In this document: one piece after another, positions 22,872-33,607 of the stretch | Layout: every line of letters starts with the position of its first letter | Numbering within the stretch: position 1 is the first letter of the stretch | Assembly (NCBI GenBank): GCA_949987705.1 | Contig: OX465282.1 | Location: 96,398,070 to 96,462,069 of the forward strand | Length of the DNA stretch: 64,000 nt | From: Thereva unica | Lineage: Eukaryota; Arthropoda; Insecta; Diptera; Therevidae | Direction of reading: 5' to 3' | Made by a program: the position numbers and the translations under genes | The notes under the pieces: model-generated | Databases searched by the model: none | What the model was told of the DNA's origin: nothing | What the model saw: the letters and a program-made list of their open reading frames with translations, nothing else

Positions 22872-23200
22872 TTGGTAAAAAAAATCACGTGCGGTATTTT
22901 TCGCAAAGAAAAAGTACCTATTTACTGGACTAATTCGTTTGTACATAGAACAACTCGACTGTGCAATAATCTTTCGCAGTCAGTATTTCCGAGCTCCTAC
23001 AACATCCAAGACTTCAAATGCAGGGTTCATCGCCACCTTCTTCAATACCCTCCCGTACCTTTATAATCTTTAACCAATTCTCCTCACTCCTCCCCCGTAC
23101 TAAGCTTACTGCTAGACATTGCACCATGACGTGACAAATGACATGATGGACTAGTAGTACAAAGGGTGACTCCTGAGCTTAGCACTGTCACATAAAAAAA
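22872..23200 (+). pseudogene. LINE C-terminus and 3' UTR
   Basis: Frame 22872-23066 contains RLCNNLSQSVFPSSYNIQDF and KCRVHRHLL, the end of a CR1/jockey-type RT (N-S-x-x-P-x-x-V...F-K-x-x-V). The 3' UTR has CTAGACATTGCACCATGACG and TAGTACAAAGGGTGACTCCTGAGC and then an A-rich tail at about 23190. A related 3' UTR string lies at 48332-48395. Confidence 0.68.
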
Positions 23201-23535
23201 ATTAATAACAAACACAATTCTTAAAGTTCACTATAATCCCTTGCAATTTAAGATCTCACACTACTATATTCTATTTATCGCTTTATAATTCACTTTTAAA
23301 TCACCACTAGGCCACTTTTGTCACTTTAGAACACTTTCATCGCTTTTCAAATCAAAACTGACCTCAAATGCCGTTTCCACCATATTTATATATCCAAGCT
23401 CTCCCTATATCTAACTTCTGGAACTTTCGCCCATCTTCTAGTCAACGGTGGAGTATTCTTTCGTTCCGGGCAAGTTTGAGAAGCTTTGTCTTTATCGTCC
23501 TTTCCAGTTCTAGTCCAAATTTTGTTTCGTATTTA
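23201..23535. other. No gene recognised
   Basis: AT-rich spacer. It may belong to the gypsy-like relic that also flanks the LTR element, but no motif supports this. Confidence 0.35.
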
Positions 23536-24119
23536 AGCCTGGTATGGGGTTCGAACGGAATTCCGTTCCCCATATAAAATACACGTAAAAAATGCACGGA
23601 ATTCCATCCACCCGATTTTTCCGTGTACTTTTTGTTTTGTGAGTACGGACTTCGAACGGAATTTTGTTGGTAATATATCACTTGTGGAACTTTCTAACAG
23701 ATGGCTCTGCAAGGGGAATTGGAGACTGTTTCCGTTCACGTTGGAACGAAATAAATAGCTAGACAATTATTCCGTGTTGTTGCTCTTGGTAATTTTGACA
23801 GAACAACAGAAAAACAGCAGTTGGCGTTGTGATTTTTGAAATTTATTAAATTTTCTGTTCTTTTTATGATTCTGACTTTTATTAAATTTAAAATAATAAT
23901 TGCGGTTTAAATAACTAAAATATTTCATATTGAATGCTTTTTATTTTATGTTATTTTCTTCCAACTCTGCAACCACCGCATACGCCCCCAATAAATACTT
24001 ATGTACACAAGAGTCAGCTGTTTACTTTTTCTCCACAATGTTTTCTACACGGATTTTTCCGTGTAGAATTAAATTGCAAAAATGCTGAACGGAGTTCCGT
24101 TCGAACTCCATACTAGGCT
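23536..24119. mobile_element. PIF/Harbinger-type TIR element F
   Basis: Termini AGCCTGGTATGGGGTTCGAA and the near-complement TTCGAACTCCATACTAGGCT, 584 bp, with TTA at 23533-23535 and 24120-24122. The palindromic string GAACGGAATTCCGTTC lies just inside the ends. No coding sequence. Confidence 0.85.
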
Positions 24120-24194
24120 TTAATCGTTAATTCAAAGTCCAACCAAATAACAGTTCATTGAATTTTCAAAAGATGGCGCATAAATCATCACGTT

Positions 24195-24505
24195 TATGGG
24201 GACTTGACTCCCAATCCTCATAGGAATAAATTAGATAGGAGATAGGATTATTTATTATTCTTTTATTATGGTTGTTCACCCGAAGGCTGTACAAAGAGAA
24301 CTGATTTCTTATTCTAAAACAATTCATAAATTAACGTTAAAATACATCAATGCTTACTTATCCTAAAATTAAATCTAAATTTGGTCTAAAGCAAAGTATT
24401 TTTGTTTCGTTTGTGTACAGTGGTTCTTCTGTAACATGTTGTTGTGTATGATCGTTTTTAACATGTAGATGGCGCTGAACCACCTTCGCAGTCGGGTCGC
24501 CACAT
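24195..24505 (-). repeat. 3' LTR
   Basis: 311 bp, starts TATGGGGACTTGACTCCC and ends GGGTCGCCACA on the plus strand. Compared with the other LTR it has two extra bases (GTGTACAGTGG versus GTGTAGTGG) and T for C in ATGCTTACTT. Confidence 0.92.
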
Positions 24506-24530
24506 TACTCCCCTTCCAGTAATACCGTCA
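24506..24530 (-). other. Polypurine tract next to the 3' LTR
   Basis: On the minus strand the sequence between the pol stop and the 3' LTR contains GGAAGGGGAG, a purine run of the kind that primes plus-strand DNA synthesis in LTR elements. Confidence 0.7.
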
Positions 24531-27500
24531 CTAGGTGTTAGGTGTTGCGAAACGTACCAGCTTCCTTTTTGCGGCTGGTCCCTCGTATTGTCTTGGCGTT
24601 TGTCTCGTTATCCAATCATCTTGAAGAGTTGTTTCCTGTAAAATCGCGGGCTTCAATCGGTCTATTGAGACGTTTGAGTGTTTTCCGTTGACCTCAATGG
24701 TATAGTATGCATCATTATCTCTCTTGATAACAGGATGGGGTCCGGTGTATGGCTGGTCCAATGGCTTCTTCACTCCGTCTACCCTCACAAATACATGTGT
24801 GCACGTAGCTAAATCCTTATGTATGAAGATTCTTGGCTTGTTGTGATGTGCGGTTTGACGTGGACGTAGCTCTCGCATGTGTTCCCTCAGCGCTTCCTTA
24901 AACATTGTTCTATCAGGTTGAAAGTCGTCTTGCATAAAAAATTCGCCAGGTATTCGTAGGGTTGTACCAAATACCAATTCGGCACTCGACGTACCGATGT
25001 CTTCTTTGAGACAGTTCCTTAACCCTAACATGACTACTGGTAATACTTGTATCCAGTCTTCATTTTGATGACATTTTATCGCGGCTTTGAATGACCGATG
25101 CCATCGTTCGATTAATCCATTCGCCTGTGGGTGGTATGCTGTGGTGCGATTCGTCCGACTTCCAATCAGCTTCGTGAAAGCGTCGAAGATCTGCGAGTCG
25201 AATTGCGTGCCCCTATCCGTCGTTATGATAGCTGGTGTGCCATATCTCGAGATCCATGTTTCAAAAAACGCTTCGACCACCGTGGTTGCCGTTATATCCT
25301 TAATTGGAGTAGCCTCCGGCCACCGTGTAAAACGATCAATCATCGTTAGGCAATATTTGTACCCTCTTACTTCCGTCATCGGTCCCACAATGTCGATATG
25401 AACATGTTGAAATCGACCATCCGGGACGTCGATGTGTTGTGGTATTCGTTTAGTATGTCGATTAATCTTTGACCTTTGGCATGGTAAACAAGATCGTGAC
25501 CATCCGTTGATGTCTTTGTTCATTCCTGGCCAAATAAATTTTCTCGAAATAGCTTTTCTCGTAGCTTTGCCGCTGCAATGCGCAGTGTTGTGAACGTTGT
25601 CAAAGATCTTCTTTCTTAATGGTTTAGGCAAGTATGGTCGTATCCTATCGGTAGAAACGTCGCAATATACCGTAGTCTCCGTGTTACATAGTCGTAGCTT
25701 CTTAAATTTTATTGCACCTGGGTGTTGCAGTAGTTCCTTCAGTTCTTCGCCCTTCTCCTGTTCACTCGCTATGTCTTCCGTAGTGACACAAACTGGTAAG
25801 ACAATATCGTTAATTCTCGATAAAGTATCGGCTACTGCATTATCCGTTCCCGAGATGTGTCTAATATCCGTAGTAAACTGTCCTATTAGGTCCAATTGTC
25901 TTTGCTGTCTCGGTGATGCTTTCGATGATTTTTGGCTAAAAGCATACGTTAACGGTTTATGGTCCGTGAATATTGTTGTATTTCGTCCTTCCACCAAGTG
26001 TCTAAAATATTTAATCGCTGAGAATATGGCAAGAAGTTCTCTGTCGTATGCACTATATCTCGCTTGTGTTTCCGACATCTTTCTTGAGAAAAATCCTAAC
26101 GGTTGTCGTTTTCCCTCGATGTCTTGTTCCAGTACCGCGCCAATCGCAATGTCAGACGCGTCGGTCGTCAGCTTCAGTGGTGTGTCCTCTGCTGGATGAG
26201 CAATGATCGTGGCTTTTGCTAATTCCTCCTTGCATTTTTCGAATTCCGCCTCTGTCTCTGTGTTCCAGTTGATGGGTCTTTTATCCCGTTTCTTCGTTCC
26301 CGTGGTAAGAGAATGCAGAGGTGCTTGGATACTTGCTGCACCCTTGATACATCGTCTATAGAAATTAACCATTCCTAAGAATCTCCTTAATTCCTGAACC
26401 GTGTTTGGTTTGGGGAAATCCCTTATCGCGCGTACTCGATGTTCCAGTGGTCTAATCCCGTCCTTCGAGACTTCATATCCGAGGTATTCTACCTTTTCCT
26501 GTCCCCAATGGCACTTGCTTAATTTGATTATAAGCCCATAATCATTTAGTCCTTGGATGACTTCTCTTATATGTTTAATAATATGTTCATCCTTTGAGCG
26601 CGATGCTATTAAAATATCGTCCACATAGCAGAAACAGAACTCCAATCCTCGTAACGTTGTGTCAATAAACCGTTGAAAAGATTGTGCGGCATTTGTTAGT
26701 CCAAATGGCATTACGTTAAATTCGAAGAGTCCAAACGGTGTTATTAACGCCGTCTTCTCTCGATCTTCAGGTGCCATTGGTATCTGGAAATACGCTCTTT
26801 CCAAATCCAGCGTTGTAAAGTAGGTACATCCATGCAAACGATGTGAAAAATCTTGTTCGCATAATCTCCATGTTCCGTCCTTCTTCTTTGCCATAATCAT
26901 GGGATTTGCGTAAGGGCTGCTTGAGGGGCTAACAATACCTTCTTCTATCCATTCGTTGATTTCCTTTCGTGCTGCTTTGCATCTGCCTGGTGATAATCGT
27001 CGGGGGCGTTCGTAGCAAGGTGGACCTTTCGTGATTATGTAATGCCTCACGTTGTGCTTCGGCTCTCTGTACTTCCCTCTTCGTGTGACGTCGATATTTT
27101 CTTTGACTAGCTTGAGAAATTCATTCTCCTCTCCTACCGTTGTAACTGTTGGCGTCTTGCTTGCTGTCAGCGTGCCACACGCGGTAAGGTTCGTTATACC
27201 GTCTATTAACTTCCGATTCCTCAGATCTGGAAGTAGATGGTACTCGTGTAAGAAATCGTTTCCCACAATCGGCTGCGCTACGTCAGCAATGATGAAGTTC
27301 CATGTGAAGATGCGTCTTAATCCGAAATCAACAGTCATTCTCATTTGTCCATAAGTCGGTATTTTGGTATTATTTGCAGCATAAAGAAAAAACTCAGAAT
27401 CATTTTGACAATTTTTACTAAAATTATTCGGTAGCACAGAAACATCAGCTCCCGTATCAATTAAAAATCGCGTGCCAGTCTTTCGGTCTTGCATTAAGAG

Positions 27501-27596
27501 ACGTTTTGAACTTGATCGCTGACCGACGGACGCCTCAGTACTCGTCGGTTCCCCTAGTTTTCCGAATTCTTCTTCCAAGAGCACGGTTGTCGACAT
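24531..27596 (-). CDS. pol: Pol polyprotein: protease, reverse transcriptase, RNase H, integrase
   Basis: One open frame of 1021 residues. Protease: [12 protein letters not shown] at about residues 45-56. RT: catalytic box [10 protein letters not shown] and the blocks [12 protein letters not shown] and [11 protein letters not shown]. RNase [14 protein letters not shown] and [11 protein letters not shown]. Integrase: N-terminal zinc region (HNTAHCSG ... CLPCQ), then Asp in HIDIVGP, Asp in TTDRGTQF and Glu in GLIERWH. Oddity: after KKDGTWRLC the frame jumps directly to [10 protein letters not shown], so about 20 residues of the RT fingers (the conserved D-Y-R-x-L-N region) are missing without a frameshift. 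The start overlaps the end of gag in another frame by about 43 nt. Confidence 0.93.
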   Translation of the reverse strand: MSTTVLLEEEFGKLGEPTSTEASVGQRSSSKRLLMQDRKTGTRFLIDTGADVSVLPNNFSKNCQNDSEFFLYAANNTKIPTYGQMRMTVDFGLRRIFTWNFIIADVAQPIVGNDFLHEYHLLPDLRNRKLIDGITNLTACGTLTASKTPTVTTVGEENEFLKLVKENIDVTRRGKYREPKHNVRHYIITKGPPCYERPRRLSPGRCKAARKEINEWIEEGIVSPSSSPYANPMIMAKKKDGTWRLCEQDFSHRLHGCTYFTTLDLERAYFQIPMAPEDREKTALITPFGLFEFNVMPFGLTNAAQSFQRFIDTTLRGLEFCFCYVDDILIASRSKDEHIIKHIREVIQGLNDYGLIIKLSKCHWGQEKVEYLGYEVSKDGIRPLEHRVRAIRDFPKPNTVQELRRFLGMVNFYRRCIKGAASIQAPLHSLTTGTKKRDKRPINWNTETEAEFEKCKEELAKATIIAHPAEDTPLKLTTDASDIAIGAVLEQDIEGKRQPLGFFSRKMSETQARYSAYDRELLAIFSAIKYFRHLVEGRNTTIFTDHKPLTYAFSQKSSKASPRQQRQLDLIGQFTTDIRHISGTDNAVADTLSRINDIVLPVCVTTEDIASEQEKGEELKELLQHPGAIKFKKLRLCNTETTVYCDVSTDRIRPYLPKPLRKKIFDNVHNTAHCSGKATRKAISRKFIWPGMNKDINGWSRSCLPCQRSKINRHTKRIPQHIDVPDGRFQHVHIDIVGPMTEVRGYKYCLTMIDRFTRWPEATPIKDITATTVVEAFFETWISRYGTPAIITTDRGTQFDSQIFDAFTKLIGSRTNRTTAYHPQANGLIERWHRSFKAAIKCHQNEDWIQVLPVVMLGLRNCLKEDIGTSSAELVFGTTLRIPGEFFMQDDFQPDRTMFKEALREHMRELRPRQTAHHNKPRIFIHKDLATCTHVFVRVDGVKKPLDQPYTGPHPVIKRDNDAYYTIEVNGKHSNVSIDRLKPAILQETTLQDDWITRQTPRQYEGPAAKRKLVRFATPNT

Positions 27597-28486
27597 TTAC
27601 GTGCCTTGTTTCCAAACATTTGGTGGTAAAAACAAGTTCCACTGTTCTCCTGTGGTTTTCTCCATGGCGATTTCGATCTACCTCGTACGTTGTCTCTACC
27701 ACGTGACCTTGACCGGAGATTCCTCACCTCCTTCGACAGAGTTTCCACAGCAAGTCTCAGCTCGCTGATGACGCTGTCGTTCGCGTTGTCACCTCTTCCT
27801 GCGTTATCGCCTCTTGTGTTATGTCCCGTTGGCGTTTGCTTAAATCCCTTATCTGGATCCTCGTGCATTTTCCTTTCTAGCGTATAGACGTGCGGCTGCA
27901 TGACTTCAACAATCCGATCCGCTTGAAGTGCTAACCCGCTCAGATCTTCAGTATCGTTGACGGCTATGATACCACGTACTTGCTCAGGTAGTTGTTCAAT
28001 GAACAGCGAACGCAGCACAGTATTGTTGCATTGACCTCCAGCCAAATTCCTCAGGCGCTGGAGATATAACGAGGGTTTCTCATTTCCAATTGGCTGTCCC
28101 CTTAATAGACGCCGCACTCGTGTCTCAGATGACTCACCAAACGCGTGTCTTCAAAGTGTCGTACTTGTTTCTTTCTGGTGGAGAGTCTATTATGTCCCCT
28201 ATGACTCCCAGTATTTCGCTATCTAAATTAACAAAGACATGCCTAAACTTCGTAGAGTCCGCGTGATCCTGTTCAATCCAAACGCGGCTTCCGCCACCGC
28301 AAACCACCTGGCTGGAGATGTCTTCCAGAATGGTTGTGGTAACTTAATATTAGACACCGCATTTATGTGATTGCCTTCGTATTCGTGACCATGACCCGTT
28401 GAGGAAGCTGCTTCGAAACGGGGTGGTGGCTGTTGTTCGTTGGCTGATGCCTGCACAGCACTTGGTGTTTCAGCTGGCTGATCCAT
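27554..28486 (-). pseudogene. gag: Gag, broken by frameshift; CHCC zinc finger
   Basis: N-terminal frame 28486-28223 reads MDQPAETPSAVQ ... NIKLPQPFWKTSPARWFAVA, the start of a gypsy capsid (L-P-x-F-W-x-x-x-P-x-x-W-F). Remaining capsid motifs between 28222 and 28118 (TKFRHVFVNL, IIDSPPERNKYDTLK) lie in shifted frames. The C-terminal frame 28117-27554 contains GQPIGNEKPSLYLQRLRNLA, an Arg/Ser-rich segment and the finger [18 protein letters not shown], a C-x2-H-x9-C-x3-C pattern typical of CsRn1-clade gag. At least two frame changes separate the halves, so no full-length Gag can be made from this copy. Confidence 0.85.
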
Positions 28487-29493
28487 GTCACCAATTCCTT
28501 CCCAGTTTGTGAGGATATATGTGTATAAAAGACTTCGCGTGTACTTCCGAATTGACTTTTACTTGCGAAAGACTTAATATGTATACTGCCCGGTTCCCGT
28601 ATTTCCCGAACAGTAATACTTGCAACACACGAAAGAAAACTTTGTCAAATCGGTCGAATTCACCGTTAGCAACTCGTGGTTAGCGGATTTATAACAAATA
28701 TGAATTATGTGTTTTGACTTTTGTATGTTTGTATAATTTAACAACCTCTTAACTCTAAATACTAACTTCTGTCTTCATTGCAATTCTTTAGCGTTCGGCA
28801 ATGGGTCGTCTTCTTCTCACTTCTTTATCGTCTTCTTCTCGTTTCTTTATCGTCTTCTTCTCACTTCTTTATCGTCCTTACTTTCCTCCGGTTGGAGGTC
28901 CTTGATTAGCTTCACCGTCCGGAACCTTCGTTAGGGCCTTAGCAACTGGCTGGGCCCTCACTCGTACTCGGGATCTTCTTTTCGCTCTAGGTAGGGGTCT
29001 TCCTTCGCTCGTCTTTGGGGCTCCTTCCTTCCTTCACTCGTGATCGGTTCTTCCTTCGCTCGTATTCGGGACTGGTCTTCGTTCGCTCTTATTCGGGACT
29101 GGTCTTTCTTCGCTCGTATTCGGGATTGGTCTTCGTCTTTGGGACTTCCTTCCTTCCTTCGCTCGCGTTCGGGTCTTCCTTCACTCGTATTCGGGTCTCC
29201 TTTGCTTGTAGTCGGGGTAACTCTGCCCTCCTTCACTTGTCGTTAGGCCTCCTTCGCTTGGATTCGGGGCTTCCTTCCTTCGAACGTCGTCGGGCCTCCT
29301 TCGCTTGTATTCGGGTCCTCCTTCCTTCGGACGTCGTCGGGCCTCCTTCCTTTGTATTCGGGGTCCTCCGTCCTTCGGACGTCGTCGGGCCTCCTTCGTT
29401 TGTATTCGGGGTCCTCCGTCCTTCGGACGTCGTCGCTTCGTTTGTACTCGGGTCTTCCTTCCTTCGAACGTCGTCGGCCTTCTTCGCTTGTGT
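28487..29493 (-). repeat. 5' leader with degenerate tandem repeats
   Basis: The roughly 1 kb between the primer binding site and gag is built of imperfect repeats. On the plus strand, units of about 48 bp start at 29278, 29325, 29373, 29421 and 29462, with core GGACGTCGTCGGGCC followed by TTCGGGGTCC. Units of about 27 bp containing CTCGTATTCGGGACTGG lie at 29040-29240. Open frames on both strands here result from the repeat composition and I do not call them genes. Confidence 0.75.
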
Positions 29494-29505
29494 TCGGGGT
29501 CACCA
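29494..29505 (-). other. Primer binding site, tRNA-Trp type
   Basis: The minus strand reads TGGTGACCCCGA, complementary to the 3' end of tRNA-Trp (CCA end included), 6 nt inside the 5' LTR. Use of tRNA-Trp is known for the CsRn1 clade. The match was judged from memory of tRNA-Trp. Confidence 0.72.
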
Positions 29506-29511
29506 ATTTCC

Positions 29512-29819
29512 TATGGGGACTTGACTCCCAATCCTCATAGGAATAAATTAGATAGGAGATAGGATTATTTATTATTCTTTTATTATGGTTGTTCACCCGA
29601 AGGCTGTACAAAGAGAACTGATTTCTTATTCTAAAACAATTCATAAATTAACGTTAAAATACATCAATGCTCACTTATCCTAAAATTAAATCTAAATTTG
29701 GTCTAAAGCAAAGTATTTTTGTTTCGTTTGTGTAGTGGTTCTTCTGTAACATGTTGTTGTGTATGATCGTTTTTAACATGTAGATGGCGCTGAACCACCT
29801 TCGCAGTCGGGTCGCCACA
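29512..29819 (-). repeat. 5' LTR
   Basis: 308 bp, same ends as the 3' LTR. It carries the promoter side of the element, but no core promoter motif was confidently placed. Confidence 0.92.
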
Positions 29820-29829
29820 CGTTGCCTCT

Positions 29830-30050
29830 TCTTAGGACTGTTCATCCCGAACAGTTGTCAATCCTGGATCCGGCTGATGATATGGGCACAGCCTGTCTAT
29901 GTGCACGATCTTCTTCTTTGCTTTGGGTCCTTGTGGAATCCTGTAGACAACATCCTTGATCCGTGTTAGGATTTTGTAGGCCCCTACCACTGGAGCTGAA
30001 GTTTCGGAGACTTCTCTTTCCGTCGCCGAGGGTTGAACAGTCAAACGAGG
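29830..30050 (-). pseudogene. Gypsy-type integrase C-terminal fragment
   Basis: Minus frame 30044-29832 contains VVGAYKILTRIKDVVYRIPQ and KKKIVHIDRLCPYH, the G-P-Y-x-V-x-x-R-x-x-D-V-V-Y-R-I ... V-V-H-x-D-R-L-x-P-Y block at the end of Ty3/gypsy integrases. It belongs to an older element distinct from the LTR element next to it, which inserted just beyond its stop. The upstream part is absent; satellite repeats begin at about 30103. Confidence 0.75.
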
Positions 30051-30102
30051 TCTACTTCCTGGTATCAGCTACAGTAAACAAGGTACGACCTCCAAGCCAA
30101 CG

Positions 30103-30398
30103 CGAGCCGATAACAAATCTCTTTCTTGTATCGATATCGAATCGCTTTCTCGAGCCGATCTCGTATCGATATCGAATGGCTTTCTCGAGCCGATAACGAA
30201 TCTCTTTCTCGTATCGATATCGAATCGCTTTCTCGTGCCGATAACGAATCGCATTCTCGTATCTATATCGAATCGCTTTCTCGAGCCGATAACGAATCGC
30301 ATTCTCGTACCGATATCAAATCGCTTTCTCGAGTCGATAACGAATCGCAATCTCGTATCGATATCAAATCGCTTTCTCGAGCCGATAACGAATCTCTT
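30103..30398. repeat. 48-bp satellite array, left part
   Basis: About six copies of a 48-bp unit made of two related 24-bp halves, one with CGATATCGAATCGCTTTCTC and one with CGATAACGAATCGCATTCTC. The array continues at 39733 after the large LINE insertion. The last 12 bases (30387-30398, AACGAATCTCTT) are duplicated at 39733-39744. Confidence 0.92.
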
Positions 30399-30413
30399 AG
30401 GTTAGGTTAGGTT
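30399..30413 (-). repeat. 3' tail of the LINE: TTAGG-like repeats
   Basis: The plus strand reads TTAGGTTAGGTTAGGTTG across the junction, so the LINE ends AACCTAACCTAACCT. Similar ends occur at about 7099-7111 and 54030-54043 in related copies. Confidence 0.8.
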
Positions 30414-30494
30414 GAAATGGCTGCCCCCACCAGGGAGCCCACTTAGGCACGCCATTGGGCCCATTGTGATGCCATTCTGGTATTGGGACATAGT

Positions 30495-31576
30495 TCAGGC
30501 CATTTCAAGCCATTTCGAGCTTTTAATAAAGCGACAGAGTCTAGAGACACCAATATTTTGCAGCTCGCTCAATCCATCAAGGAAAGGTGAGCCAAGTAAG
30601 GTCCCTCTTTTCCTTGCTAGGGCGGGACATGTACAGAGAAGATGGGAGACAGTTTCTTCCTCTTCTTCATTACCACAACTTCTACATAAGTCGTTGTGGG
30701 GGAGTCCTAATCTTTCGGCGTGTGGGCCGAAGGGACAGTGACCAGTCAGCACCCTTACCACGTGGCTTATCTCCTTTTTGTTCAACTGAACCAGAGATTT
30801 TGAACGCTTTGCGTTGGCCACATTGCATGAAGAGTGCGACAAACCGTTGCTGTGGTCCATCTCAGCCCGGCTCGAGCTAAGCTGATTTTTCTCACAGCTA
30901 GTTTATAGGTGGCTAAGGGCATTCCCATTCGGGTTAAGTGGGGTGTCCTTTCCACTTCGGTTCCCTGTCTAGCAAGCTCATCTGCCCTACAGTTTCCCCT
31001 AATCCCACTGTGTCCAGGAACCCAACACAGTGTTATATCAAACTGAGTGGCAGTCTCACACAGAGACCTGCGGCAGTTCAGAAGAGTCGTGGATGTTGTG
31101 ACGACAGAATTAAGAGCCTTGAGGGCCGCCTGGCTATCCGATAGAATACATATATTCTTATGAGATATATTATTTATCTTCAACCATTCGAGAGCCTCCC
31201 AGATCGCAGTGACTTCCGCTTGGAAGACGCTGCAGTGGTCGGGTAGACGAAGAGAGGTATTTATATTTAATGCCTCGGAAAAGATACCAGAGCCTACATT
31301 ATTCCCAATTTTTGAGCCATCTGTGAAGATACATAATGACCCAGTTGGGATAACACCATCTGTCCAGTCATCTCTGGCCGGAATGATGGTATTGAAACCT
31401 TTCTCCGAGGTCCACGTAGGTGTAGTATAATCTAGGTTGTTCGCAGTGGTGGCGAATTTTCTAAGGATGGATGAATGGCCATATGAGTATGGAGTCCATC
31501 CAAGAGAAGCCTTTGTCCTGGCAGCCGTCCAGGCTGCCATTTGCTCGGCGTGTATATCCAAAGGGGTAAGATGCAA
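30495..31576 (-). pseudogene. ORF2 C-terminal part: RNase H and zinc motif
   Basis: RNase H residues are complete: Asp in CIFTDGSK, Glu in FQAEVTAIWEAL, Asp in ILSDSQAALKAL, and the final block CWVPGHSGIRGNCRADELA. After LHAMWPTQ a frameshift leads to the terminal frame 30860-30495 (VLTGHCPFGPHAERLGLPH ... CRSCGNEEEEETVSHLLCTC), a C-x2-C-x9-H-x3-C type zinc motif, and then LCRFIKSSKW. RNase H in a LINE fits the I/LOA group. It would remove the RNA template during target-primed reverse transcription. Confidence 0.86.
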
Positions 31577-32745
31577 TAAGCGCAGCTGTAGGGGTGCTTC
31601 TCATTGCACCACTGATACACAGCTCAGCTGTTCTTTGGACCCTTTCCAGTATCTTACGATACGTAATCTTCTGTAATGCAGTCCACCATACCGATATGCC
31701 ATGCATAAGTATAGGTCATTACGGCTGTATAGAGCCAGTGGACGATGCGGGGTTTAAGGCCCCAGTTGACTCCGATCGTTCTCTGGCATAGGAAGAGAGC
31801 TCTTTCTATAAGATTCGGCCTCCACGTTAGTTTCCTATCGAGTATGAGACCTAGAAATTCCGCATCCTCCTTTATATGCAGTGTTTCATTACAAATAGTC
31901 TTAAAGAAGGAAAATTGGGAAGTCTATGCTTCTTTGTAAAGAGCACTACTTCAGTCTTGGCTGGGTTGACGCCTAGACCCTTTGTAGTGGCCCAATGAGA
32001 AAGAGTATTCAATGCTTGTTGCATTATATCTCTTATTGTTGAGATGTACTTGCCGGTCACCACCAGCACAATATAATCAGCATAGGCCACCGTGGTGCAC
32101 CCAGACTCCTTTAGAGTTATCAGTACTTCATTGACTGTCATATTCCAAAGGAGCGGCGATAAGACCCCCACCTTGTGGTATGCCTCTTTTGACCCGTCTG
32201 ACTTCTTCCGAAAGCCCCAGGCTAGACTTTATGACCCTGCACCCTAGCAGCTGATCAATAAAGGACCTGGAGCACCCATCAACATTCAGACGCTGGATTG
32301 CCCTCGTGACCGCAGAAGGTTCAACATTGTTGAAAGCACTTTCAATATCTAAGAAAGCAGCCAACGTGAATTCCTTGAATTCAAGGGATCTTTCGATGAC
32401 CGCTACCAAAGAGTGGAGAGCAGTGTCTACTGATTTACCTTTCGTGTAGGCATGCTGCGAGGGAGAAAGCAGTTTTTTATCAATGCTTTGCTTAACATGG
32501 ATCTCCACAAGTCTTTCTAGTATCTTGAGGAGAAAGGATGTGAGACATATAGGTCTCAAGTCTTTTGGATTGTGGTAGGAGATTTTACCCGCTTTCGGAA
32601 TGAAAGCTACCTTCGCTACTCTCCAGGATGTTGGAATGTAGCTTAGGCTAAGGGAGCTCCTATAGATGGCTGCGAGCCAATTCAGAATTAGGTCACTCGG
32701 ATAAATTCCATCTCGTCCCGGTGTTTTATAAGGCATGAAACCTTC
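31577..32745 (-). pseudogene. ORF2 reverse transcriptase, broken, active site YADY
   Basis: From the junction with the long-TIR insertion: EGFMPYKTPGRDGIYPSDLI, VAFIPKAGK, PICLTSFLLKILERLVE, AFLDIESAFNNVEPSAV (motif A, Asp present), VRRVKRGIPQGG, a frameshift, then VLSPLLWNMTVNEVL and TTVAYADYIVLVVTGK. The catalytic box should be YADD; the second Asp is Tyr here. Thumb sequence follows (GVNPAKTEVVLFTKKH, then a frame to about 31461 with ERVQRTAELCISGAMRSTPT). The frame 32835-32746 that appears to extend the ORF is TIR sequence of the inserted element, not RT. Confidence 0.85.
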
Positions 32746-33607
32746 TATTAGACCAAGAGCCAGCGACGTTTTTCGGGTTGTCATTTCATTAGTCATGAAA
32801 ACTTCCACACTGAATCTTATACACCTGCTGAACAATAAAAGCCAATTCTGGCAGCCCCCAGTGGCCGGAATGTAGTACCCTAAAATTACAAAGGGGGTAG
32901 GAAATAAAGTTCAATTTTGTTATAGTATTAGTCATGAATTTTCAGGAGATTGTTTTTGATGGTATTCTCTATTTATAAAAATTATTGCCAGAACATTTCC
33001 CCTTCACCAAAGTGCCGCCAGAACGCTGTAAATATTCATTTAATAAAACGCTATTTTTGTTATTTCATTATAGTTGAGTCGTCAGAGTCAGACTAAATGT
33101 TAACTGACGAAACTTTTTCTAAAAATATAGTTTTTCGTGAGTAGAATATGTTAAAAAAGAGTTTCGGAAAATTGGTTGTACGCTACCCCTAAAAAACCCC
33201 CTAAAAACAGATAATTTCGTTTTTGGCTAATATCTCTTAAACGGTAAGTCCTATCCTAAAATATTGTTTACAAGGTTTGTAGATCATGCAATTATCTACA
33301 AAAAATGATATGATACATTTTCCCGTGCGAATCGCCGTTCATGAGATATCGCCGTTTTAAAGATTTAAATACTCATCCCCTAATTCGCAACTTGTATAGG
33401 TCGCCAGACGTTCAATAAATCCTCTGTTGCACTACGTGGCTAATATTTTCAGGGGTGATTCCAGGATGGTTTTGGAGAGAAAAATTGTTCTACAGAGGGG
33501 GCTATCCCCACTATCCACTACGATACAGGGTGTTTACGAAAGAAAAAAATGTATTTTTTTAATATTTACTTAAAGTTGAATAACTCCTAGACGAATTATC
33601 GCAGAGC

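Larger units (their letters stand above)
24195..29819 (-). mobile_element. CsRn1-like Ty3/gypsy LTR retrotransposon, full length
   Basis: Two nearly identical LTRs (24195-24505 and 29512-29819) flank gag and pol on the minus strand, with CGTT duplicated at 24191-24194 and 29820-29823. Order on the minus strand: 5' LTR, primer binding site matching the tRNA-Trp 3' end, about 1 kb leader with tandem repeats, gag with a CHCC zinc finger, pol (protease, RT, RNase H, integrase), polypurine tract, 3' LTR. The CHCC finger and tRNA-Trp primer site are the marks of the CsRn1 clade. There is no env-like frame. The LTRs differ at only a few positions, so insertion was recent, but gag and RT carry lesions. 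Confidence 0.92.

Noticed and set aside
25087..26199. Antisense genes within pol
   Set aside because: These plus-strand frames are shadows of the strongly supported minus-strand pol.
28958..29644. Arg/Glu-rich or Ser/Phe-rich genes in the LTR element leader
   Set aside because: They are translations of the leader tandem repeats on both strands.
30103..30398. CRISPR-like array
   Set aside because: The 24-bp units are contiguous without unique spacers, and the context is a eukaryotic satellite.
30396..30413. Interstitial telomere repeat
   Set aside because: Only about three TTAGG units, located exactly at the 3' end of a LINE and repeated at other copies of that LINE.
32746..32835. RT N-terminal extension (frame beginning MFSRCIRFSVEVF)
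   Set aside because: This segment lies inside the arm of the long-TIR insertion and also appears inverted at the other arm, so it is not LINE coding sequence.
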